Shown here: positions 25,432-31,051 of the stretch, in pieces
How the letters are laid out: every line of letters starts with the position of its first letter
How positions within the stretch are numbered: position 1 is the stretch's first letter
Source of the DNA: JANXAZ01 sp964504655
GTDB taxonomy: Bacteria > Pseudomonadota > Alphaproteobacteria > Geminicoccales > Geminicoccaceae
NCBI GenBank assembly: GCA_964504655.1
Contig: CAZDFD010000049.1
Coordinates: forward strand, 1-31,051
Direction: 5' to 3'
Length of the DNA stretch: 31,051 bases
Position numbers and translations under genes: made by a program
The notes under the pieces: model-generated
Seen by the model: only the letters and a program-made list of their open reading frames with translations
Told to the model about the DNA's origin: nothing
Databases searched by the model: none

Positions 25432-27666
25432 ATGCTGATCCCCAACCCGGCTTTCCGGCCACGCCCCGTCGACCCGGAGATGTCGGCGCTGCCGGCGGCA
25501 CCCCAGCCGCGCCCGGCACCGCCCCGGCGGCCGACCGGTCTCGACTTCGGCGAGGTCCTGGCACTCCTGCGCCGGGCGCTGCCCTGGTGCCTGCTCGGTG
25601 GCATCGCCCTGGGTGCCGCCGGCGCCTGGTTCGGCACGCTCCTGCCGCGCGCCTGGACCGCCGAGGGTCTGTTGACGATCGACACCCAGCGGGTGGCGAT
25701 CCCCGAGTTCCAGACCGTGAGCTCGGAGCGCACGGTCGAGCCCTGGGGTGCGCGCAGCGAGGCCAAGGTGCTGACCTCGCGGGCCATGGTCGAGGCGGCG
25801 GTGCGCGCGAGCGGACTCGATCGCCACCCGGCCTTCGCGCCCCGCCCCCCCCTCGTCGCGCGGCTCGCCAAACTGCCCGGACTGCCGGCTTCGCTCGCCG
25901 CCTGGCTGGACGAATTCGACCCCGCCCGCGAGGTCGCACCCGAAACCGGCCCGGGCGAGCTGGTCGAGCGGGTCCAGCGCCGGCTCAAGGTGGTGGCCGA
26001 GACCCAGAGCTACGCGATCGAGGTCAGCTTCACCGCACCGGACCCGGTGCTCGCGGCCGATTTCGTCAACGCGCTGATGCGCGCCTACGTCACCGATCAG
26101 ATCGCGGGCAAGCGCGAGGCCACGCTCCAGGCGAACCTCCAGCTCCGCCGGCGGGCCGACGAGCTCTACGCCGACCTTCAGGGGACCCGCGCCCGGCTGC
26201 GTGCGCTCGAGGCCTCCGGCCGCAGCGTCGAGGCCGGCGCCGGCGGCAGCGTGACCGCCCAGGCGCTGGTGGCGCTGCGCGCCGAGCGGCGCGAGCTCGA
26301 CGCGCAGCGGGCGGCGATCCAGTCCGACCTCGACCAGATCGCCGGCGCCGCCCAGGCCGGCCGCTACAACGTCCTGAACGAGGCGCTCGTGACGCCCCGG
26401 CTGCGCACCCTCTGGGAGAGCGAGGCCGGGCTGCAGCGGCAGTTGGCCGACAGTGCCGTGCAGTTCGGGCCGCGTCATCCGCGCATGGTGGCCCTGCAGC
26501 GGGAGCTCGGCCAGTTGCGCGAGCAGATCCAGGGCGAGGTCGTCGGCGTGCGCCGCGACCTCGAGCGCCGCCTGGCCTCGCTGCGGGCACGGGCGTCCGG
26601 CCTCGACGAGCAGATCCGCGCCGCCGAGCGGGAGGCGGCGGCGAGCGCCGCCGGCCGGGCCGGGGCCACCGAGCTCGCGGCCGAGGCCGAGAGCAAGCAG
26701 AAGCTCTACGACCTCTATCGGCAGCGCTACGAGCAGACCCTGGCGAGCCTCGAGGCGTACGGACCCGACGCGCGGATCGTCTCCGAGGCGGCCGTGCCGA
26801 CGCGGCCCTCGAGCCCGGGCCCGACGCTGCTCGGCGCGGTCGGCTCGGCGATCGGCGTCTTGGGCACGCTCGGGCTCGCCTTTGCCCGCCAGCGGCTCGA
26901 CCAGAGGGTGGGCACGGTCGACGATGCGGTCGAGGCGACCGGCCTGCCGGCGCTCGGCGGGATCCGCACCATCCGGCGGGGGTTGCGGCGGCGGACGAGC
27001 CTGCCCGACCTCGTGGTCGAGCGGCCGGCCGGCGACGTCGCCGAGACGGTCCGGGCCCTGCTCGCCCGGCTGCAGCCGGCTGGCGTCGGCCGCGTGCCGC
27101 GGATCCTCGCGGTGACCTCGCCGCTGCCGGGCGACGGCAAGTCGTCGCTGGTCGCGGCGGCCGCCCGGGTGGCAGCGGCCGACGGCCTGAGGGTGCTCGC
27201 GATCGACGGCGATCTGCGCCGGCCGACGCTCGCCGGACTGATCGGCGCGGCCCGCTTCGTGCCGCTCGACGCCTTCCTGGCCGGCGCCGCGACGCTCGAC
27301 GAGCTCGTCGTCCAGGACGGCCGCAGCAGCGCCGAGTTCGTGCTGGCGCGACCGCTCCGCCAGGTCACCCGGGCGCTGCTCGAGGGACGGCCGATGGCCA
27401 ACCTCCTGGCACTGGCGCGCAGCCGCTACGATCTCGTGCTGCTCGACACGCCGCCGGTCATGCGGGTGGTCGACCCCTTGGTCCTCGGCCGCCAGGCCGA
27501 CGGCACCGTCGTCACCGTGGCGGCCCGCGGGGCCGACCGGGCGACCGTGCGCGCCACCATCGCTCGGCTCGAGGACGCCGGCTGCGCGGTTCTGGGCCTG
27601 GTCGTGAGCCGGGTCGGGAATAGGCAGGACCGACCCTACGTCTACGGGGGGTACGGCAACCACTGA
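25432..27666 (+). CDS. Wzc/ExoP-like chain-length regulator with BY-kinase domain
   Basis: A 744-residue inner-membrane co-polymerase that controls chain length and export through autophosphorylation. The N-terminal Wzz part has a membrane segment (about 49-70, LPWCLLGGIALGAAGAWFGT) and a long periplasmic coiled-coil region (about 200-430). A second membrane segment lies near 464-486 (LLGAVGSAIGVLGTLGLAFA). The cytoplasmic kinase has Walker A GDGKSS (Lys570), Walker A' AIDGDLRRP (590-598) and Walker B LVLLDTPP (Asp672). The C-terminus RPYVYGGYGNH holds only three tyrosines (736, 738, 741), fewer than in E. coli Wzc. The ATG at 25432 has a GAGG upstream. No matching phosphatase or outer-membrane exporter gene is present in the window. 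Confidence 0.92.
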   Translation: MLIPNPAFRPRPVDPEMSALPAAPQPRPAPPRRPTGLDFGEVLALLRRALPWCLLGGIALGAAGAWFGTLLPRAWTAEGLLTIDTQRVAIPEFQTVSSERTVEPWGARSEAKVLTSRAMVEAAVRASGLDRHPAFAPRPPLVARLAKLPGLPASLAAWLDEFDPAREVAPETGPGELVERVQRRLKVVAETQSYAIEVSFTAPDPVLAADFVNALMRAYVTDQIAGKREATLQANLQLRRRADELYADLQGTRARLRALEASGRSVEAGAGGSVTAQALVALRAERRELDAQRAAIQSDLDQIAGAAQAGRYNVLNEALVTPRLRTLWESEAGLQRQLADSAVQFGPRHPRMVALQRELGQLREQIQGEVVGVRRDLERRLASLRARASGLDEQIRAAEREAAASAAGRAGATELAAEAESKQKLYDLYRQRYEQTLASLEAYGPDARIVSEAAVPTRPSSPGPTLLGAVGSAIGVLGTLGLAFARQRLDQRVGTVDDAVEATGLPALGGIRTIRRGLRRRTSLPDLVVERPAGDVAETVRALLARLQPAGVGRVPRILAVTSPLPGDGKSSLVAAAARVAAADGLRVLAIDGDLRRPTLAGLIGAARFVPLDAFLAGAATLDELVVQDGRSSAEFVLARPLRQVTRALLEGRPMANLLALARSRYDLVLLDTPPVMRVVDPLVLGRQADGTVVTVAARGADRATVRATIARLEDAGCAVLGLVVSRVGNRQDRPYVYGGYGNH

Positions 27667-27672
27667 CGTAAG

Positions 27673-27689
27673 ATCGAGCCGATCTCGAT
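27673..27689. promoter_or_regulatory. small inverted repeat between wzc-like gene and GH16 gene
   Basis: ATCGAG (27673-27678) and CTCGAT (27684-27689) form six-base arms around CCGAT, seven bases after the preceding stop. No T-tract follows. It could be a weak terminator or an operator for the following gene; this 57-bp gap is richer in A/T than its surroundings. Confidence 0.3.
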
Positions 27690-27723
27690 AGCGTTAGGGT
27701 TGCACAGGCGCACGGAGAACCCG

Positions 27724-28767
27724 ATGGCGATCCTCCCGCGTCGCGGCTTCCTGCTGGGCGGCGTCGGGGGCCTCCTTGCCCTGGAGCCGGTCGGGGACGC
27801 GCTCGCCCAGACCGAGTGGCGCTGGCCCGGCTCCGTGCCGCGCCGGCCGCAACCGGGCCCCCTCGGACCCGGCAGCGCGCCGACCGTGCGGTCGGGCAGC
27901 GCCGGCTCGGCTGGCTCGGGCCAGCCCTCCGGGGCCACCGCCGGGTCGAACGGCGGCGCGGCGGGCGCGGCGCCCGCCGCCGCCGCGCCGCCCGGCTACA
28001 CGCTCGCCTTCGAGGACCGGTTCGACCGGCTCGACCTCCTGCCGCCGAGCGGCGCCAGCCGCCCCTGGCTGCCCTACTGGGCGCGCTGGAACGTCCGCCA
28101 TCTGGCCGGCAACCAGGACAAGGCCGTCAAGTACGGCGACGCCGAGGTCCTGGCGGACGGCCGGCTGGTCGGCGAGGTGCTGCGGGCGAGCGGGCGCTGG
28201 GGCGCCCGGACCGGCTATCTGCACGAGGTCGGCGGCTCGACCCTCAAGCTTCGCGGCTTCCCGCTCGGCGCCGACGCGGGCGCGTTCGGCGGCTTCCCGT
28301 TCGTGGCGGCGATGCTGAGCGGCGAGCGGGTGCACGCCCAGCGCTGGGGCTACTGGGAGGTCCGGCTGCGGGTGACCCGGCTCGGCCGTGGCCAGCATCT
28401 GGCGGTCTGGCTGCTGCCGAGCGACGGCTCCTGGCCGCCCGAGATCGACATCGTCGAGATGGTCGGCCAGGATCCGGCGACGTTCCACACCAACGCCCAC
28501 GGCAGCCCGGTCGGGCTCGCCTCCTACCGGGCACCGAACGGCGCCACCGGCTGGCACAGCTTCGGCTTCGAGTGGACGCCTTCGGTGATGCGCTGGTTCT
28601 GCGAGGGCCGCCTCGTGCGCGAGCAGGCCTCCTACATCGCCGACAAGGAGCTCTACCTCCTGGTCTCCTGGGAGATCGGCTCGAAATGGCCGGGCCCGAC
28701 CGACGCGAGCACGCCCTGGCCGGCCGAGGTCGAGCTGGACCACGTCCGGATCCATCGCCGCACCTGA
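27724..28767 (+). CDS. Tat-exported GH16 endoglycanase
   Basis: A 347-residue glycoside hydrolase family 16 enzyme that probably cleaves the exopolysaccharide made by the upstream genes, comparable to ExoK in the succinoglycan cluster. A twin-arginine signal is visible (PRRGFLLGGVGGLLAL, residues 5-20), then a Gly/Ser/Ala/Pro-rich linker to about residue 90. The catalytic domain (91-347) in normal order starts GYTLAFEDRFDRL and has the catalytic motif E240-I-D-I-V-E245 in SWPPEIDIVEMV, followed by WHSFGFEWTPSVMRWFCEG and WPAEVELDHVRIH at the end. The ATG at 27724 follows GGAG six bases upstream. Substrate linkage cannot be told from sequence. It converges on a second GH16 gene 21 bp away. Confidence 0.88.
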   Translation: MAILPRRGFLLGGVGGLLALEPVGDALAQTEWRWPGSVPRRPQPGPLGPGSAPTVRSGSAGSAGSGQPSGATAGSNGGAAGAAPAAAAPPGYTLAFEDRFDRLDLLPPSGASRPWLPYWARWNVRHLAGNQDKAVKYGDAEVLADGRLVGEVLRASGRWGARTGYLHEVGGSTLKLRGFPLGADAGAFGGFPFVAAMLSGERVHAQRWGYWEVRLRVTRLGRGQHLAVWLLPSDGSWPPEIDIVEMVGQDPATFHTNAHGSPVGLASYRAPNGATGWHSFGFEWTPSVMRWFCEGRLVREQASYIADKELYLLVSWEIGSKWPGPTDASTPWPAEVELDHVRIHRRT

Positions 28768-28771
28768 GACT

Positions 28772-28788
28772 CCCGGCGGCCCGCCGGG
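28772..28788. terminator. hairpin between two convergent GH16 genes
   Basis: CCCGGC (28772-28777) and GCCGGG (28783-28788) can pair around GGCCC, between stops at 28767 and 28789. It could end transcription from both sides, but no T-tract is present on either side, so termination would need Rho or be partial. Confidence 0.4.
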
Positions 28789-30891
28789 TCAGCCGACCAG
28801 CGTCTCGAGGTCGGGCCGGAACGGCAGACCGAGCCCGGCGATCTCGTTCGCCTCGCCGTGCCCGCGGAACGCCGGCCCGTCGATCGGCAGGGCCGGGCCG
28901 CTGTCGAGGATGCTCGCCGGATCGAGCGCCGGGCCCTTGGCCGCCCGGGCGACCGTGCCGGTCGCGCCGATCCTGCCGGCGACGTCGATCTCGAGGGTGC
29001 CGTTGCTGGCCAGGAGCTCGCCGGTCTTGGCGGTGCCGCCGCCGGCGTAGCGGAAGAGGCCGCTCTCGGCCTCGAACGTCTTGCCGGCGATCACGAGCTT
29101 GTCGATCCAGAGGTTGCGGTCCTCGCCGTTGATCACGCCGACGCCGGGCTTCCAGTTCGCCCAGTCGTTGGTGAACTTGATGCCGATGGTCTTGGCCTGG
29201 GCGAGGTCGAGGCCGGTCGCGACCTCGATGGTCTGCCACTGGCCCTTGTCCTTGGCGGCGGTGACCGCGATCGAGGCGGCGACGGTCTTGCCGTCGACGA
29301 GAAGATCGAAGCGCGGATGGGGGCCGTTGTTGGCGCCGCCGCCGTCGGCCTCGCCGCTCGCCACGATCGCGACGGTGCCGGCCTTGCCCGCGGGCTGTGG
29401 CGCCGGTGCCGGGCTCGGAGCGGGCGTGGGTGTCGGGCTCGGAGCCGGCGCCGGGCCCGGTTGCGGGGCGCCGCCCGCGATCTTGCCGGCGACGTCGATC
29501 TCGAGGGTGCCGTTGCTGGCCAGGAGCTCGCCGGTCTTGGCGGTGCCGCCGCCGGCGTAGCGGAAGAGGCCGCTCTCGGCCTCGAACGTCTTGCCGGCGA
29601 TCACGAGCTTGTCGATCCAGAGGTTGCGGTCCTCGCCGTTGATCACGCCGACGCCGGGCTTCCAGTTCGCCCAGTCGTTGGTGAACTTGATGCCGATGGT
29701 CTTGGCCTGGGCGAGGTCGAGGCCGGTCGCGACCTCGATGGTCTGCCACTGGCCCTTGTCCTTGGCGGCGGTGACCGCGATCGAGGCGGCGACGGTCTTG
29801 CCGTCGACGAGAAGATCGAAGCGCGGATGGGGGCCGTTGTTGGCGCCGCCGCCGTCGGCCTCGCCGCTCGCCACGATCGCCACGGTGCCGGCCTTGCCCG
29901 CGGGCTGCGGCGCCGGCGTCGGGCTCGGAGCGGGCGTGGGCGTCGGGCTCGGAGCGGGCGCCGGGGCCGGGCCCGGTTGCGGGGCGCTGGGCGGCTGCGG
30001 GTTCGGGGCGGGCGCGACGGCGCCCGGTTGGGTGTAGTGGTGGAAGAACGGCCGGTCGCCGTAGACGCCGGTCGCGGCGAGCGCCTCGCCATAGGTTCGC
30101 AGACCGCCCCTGGCGAGCTCGCCGTCGGCGACCTTGATGGCCTCGTCCTCGTTGCCGGCCAGGTGCCGCACCCCCCAGTCGACGAAGTAGGGCGCGAAGT
30201 TCTTTCCGGCCTCGACACCGATCGACGGGGTGTTGAAATCGTCCTTCCAGGTCAGTGTGTAGCCTGCCGGTGCGCCGGGCTCGCTGGCCCCACCCTTGGG
30301 CGCGAAGTACTTGACATAATCGAGCTCGACCTGGGCCGGCCAGGGACTGGTGTCGTTCGGGTCGCCTGGCCATTTGCCACCGACTTCCCAACTCGCGAGG
30401 AAGTACATGGGCTTGTTGACGTAGTTGGGCTGCTCGCGCACGACGACGCCGTCGTAGAGCCAGCGCATGGTCTGCGCCGTCCACTCGAAGCCGACCGTGT
30501 GCCAATCGCGCGGCGAGTCGACCCGGTCGACCTCCAGTCCGCGGCTCGAGCCGTGCGCATTGTTGAACCACTGCGTCAAGGGCGCGTCGCCGCCCTTCGG
30601 GTCGCCGTGCACGATCTCGAGCAGGTCGATCTCGGGCGGCCAGCTGTTGTCCTGCGGCAGGAGCCACATCGCGAAGTGCTGGCCCTTGCCCAGGCTGTCG
30701 ACCCGGAGCGCCACCTCCCAATAGCCGTAGAGCGCATCGTGGCTCTTCTCGGTGCTGATCATGCCGGCGGCGTAGGGGAAGCCCCAGAACTCGCCGCGGA
30801 CGGCCTCGGGCACCCGGTAGGCGCGGAGCTCGAGCGTGCCATCGGCGAGACCGTCCGGGCCGGCCTCGCTCCATCGACGTGTCGTGCTCAA
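28789..30891 (-). CDS. apparently circularly permuted GH16 glycanase with two CBM60-like modules
   Basis: A 700-residue protein. Residues 17-200 match the C-terminal two thirds of GH16, with the catalytic motif E87-I-D-L-L-E92 in SWPPEIDLLEIV, then WHTVGFEWTAQTMRWLYDG and WPAQVELDYVKYF. After a short linker (APKGGASEPGAPA), residues 210-290 match the missing N-terminal third: GYTLTWKDDFNTPS and DWGVRHLAGNEDEAIKVADG, compare GYTLAFEDRFDRL and WNVRHLAGNQDKAVKYGDA at the start of the neighbouring GH16 domain. Pro/Ala linkers then join two copies of a module of about 140 residues (331-470, 501-640) with GEDRNLWIDKLVIAGKTFEA, resembling CBM60-type calcium-dependent binding domains, and an unassigned 60-residue tail. 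The TTG at 30891 was chosen because GGAGGA lies seven bases upstream. No signal peptide is seen, also not from the ATG at 30957. Confidence 0.8.
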   Translation of the reverse strand: MSTTRRWSEAGPDGLADGTLELRAYRVPEAVRGEFWGFPYAAGMISTEKSHDALYGYWEVALRVDSLGKGQHFAMWLLPQDNSWPPEIDLLEIVHGDPKGGDAPLTQWFNNAHGSSRGLEVDRVDSPRDWHTVGFEWTAQTMRWLYDGVVVREQPNYVNKPMYFLASWEVGGKWPGDPNDTSPWPAQVELDYVKYFAPKGGASEPGAPAGYTLTWKDDFNTPSIGVEAGKNFAPYFVDWGVRHLAGNEDEAIKVADGELARGGLRTYGEALAATGVYGDRPFFHHYTQPGAVAPAPNPQPPSAPQPGPAPAPAPSPTPTPAPSPTPAPQPAGKAGTVAIVASGEADGGGANNGPHPRFDLLVDGKTVAASIAVTAAKDKGQWQTIEVATGLDLAQAKTIGIKFTNDWANWKPGVGVINGEDRNLWIDKLVIAGKTFEAESGLFRYAGGGTAKTGELLASNGTLEIDVAGKIAGGAPQPGPAPAPSPTPTPAPSPAPAPQPAGKAGTVAIVASGEADGGGANNGPHPRFDLLVDGKTVAASIAVTAAKDKGQWQTIEVATGLDLAQAKTIGIKFTNDWANWKPGVGVINGEDRNLWIDKLVIAGKTFEAESGLFRYAGGGTAKTGELLASNGTLEIDVAGRIGATGTVARAAKGPALDPASILDSGPALPIDGPAFRGHGEANEIAGLGLPFRPDLETLVG
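28974..29370. repeat. first copy of 397-bp perfect direct repeat (CBM-like module)
   Basis: Identical base for base to 29484-29880, offset 510 bp (170 codons). Similarity continues on both sides with a few differences, including 28973 C versus T, 29371 G versus C, and a six-base length change in the Pro/Ala linker. It encodes most of the C-terminal CBM60-like module of the permuted GH16 protein. Confidence 0.95.
29484..29880. repeat. second copy of 397-bp perfect direct repeat (CBM-like module)
   Basis: Partner of 28974-29370; encodes the N-terminal-most CBM60-like module. Lack of even silent differences over 397 bp implies very recent duplication, ongoing gene conversion, or an assembly artefact. 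Confidence 0.95.
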
Positions 30892-30969
30892 GACGGTGTC
30901 CTCCAGGCGCAGACGGTCCCGCCCGGTCGGGTGCTGGCCGTGGCCGGACCCGACCATCCTCTCGCGCAA

Positions 30970-30985
30970 TGGTTTATTTTTGGTT
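30970..30985 (-). promoter_or_regulatory. A/T-rich patch with two AACCA direct repeats upstream of the permuted GH16 gene
   Basis: On the minus strand AACCA-AAAATA-AACCA places two identical five-base elements 11 bp apart, one helical turn, in the only strongly A/T-rich stretch of the region. TCTCGCGC also occurs on both sides (30960-30967, 30991-30998). This could be part of the promoter and an activator site; no clear -35/-10 pair could be fixed. The rest of 30892-31051 shows no gene. Confidence 0.35.
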
Positions 30986-31051
30986 ACCGTTCTCGCGCGG
31001 TGAGAAAGCCCACGCCTGCCCGGGGACCGGACGGCCCGACCGCACCGCCCG

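Noticed and set aside
28244..30874. 876-codon minus-strand frame over both GH16 genes
   Set aside because: It is an out-of-frame shadow, Arg-rich and without GH16 motifs.
28789..30969. Two separate broken GH16 pseudogenes
   Set aside because: The frame is continuous over 700 codons, the catalytic motif is intact, and both halves keep conserved residues, which fits a permuted active enzyme better than decay.

Overview
This is a very GC-rich bacterial window with codons ending almost always in G or C. Gene content and order point to an alphaproteobacterium, probably of the Rhodospirillales/Geminicoccales type. The supporting blocks are rpsP-rimM-trmD-rplS followed by leuC, ftsY next to an mlaD/DUF2155 pair with aat-accC-accB, and an FtsY without a long acidic N-terminal domain. 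The order-level guess is inference; no rRNA or tRNA gene was seen.

Layout. (1) 1-4025, minus strand: a housekeeping run ffh-rpsP-rimM-trmD-rplS-leuC (leuC cut by the window edge). Upstream of it, 4157-4400 carries six copies of a 15-bp direct repeat at 44-48-bp intervals. (2) 4504-4983: a small cupin protein, divergent from dapF-mtaB-ftsY-mlaD-DUF2155 on the plus strand (5063-9150). dapF and ftsY both look nearly leaderless. (3) 9048-11584, minus strand: accB-accC-aat; the aat tail overlaps the DUF2155 gene tail to tail by 103 bp. (4) 11830-13736, minus strand: an AcuI/YhdH-type reductase, a degenerate nuclease-fold secreted protein, and an 89-residue secreted protein with a double-glycine-leader-like motif. 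(5) 13977-15511, plus strand: a UPF0114 membrane protein and the Tat-exported MsrP catalytic subunit. (6) 15518-17218, minus strand: adenine deaminase.

(7) 17707-27666, plus strand: a tightly packed, mostly overlapping exopolysaccharide operon. It encodes an O-antigen ligase/polymerase-like membrane protein, a WcaJ/GumD-type initiating sugar-phosphate transferase, three GT2 glycosyltransferases (two of them paralogous neighbours), a Wzx/MOP flippase and a Wzc-like chain-length/BY-kinase protein. The 488-bp region before it holds a perfect 11-bp inverted repeat, a TTGACA-containing promoter candidate and four CGGGAA/TTCCCG half-sites. (8) Two GH16 glycanases follow, converging on each other. 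The first (27724-28767) has a twin-arginine signal and normal GH16 order. The second (28789-30891, minus) appears to be a natural circular permutation of the same fold: the catalytic C-terminal half comes first, then a short linker, then the N-terminal half. It is followed by two CBM60-like modules whose DNA is identical over 397 bp, and it has no recognisable N-terminal export signal.

Together the last block reads as a Wzx/Wzy-type exopolysaccharide system resembling the succinoglycan exo cluster in composition (ExoY, ExoQ, ExoT, ExoP and ExoK/ExsH-type glycanases), with GH16 enzymes likely to trim or remodel the product. No outer-membrane export protein (Wza/ExoF type) is visible in the window. 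The most unusual items are the permuted GH16 with its duplicated modules, the repeat array upstream of ffh, and the small secreted protein with the leader-like motif.
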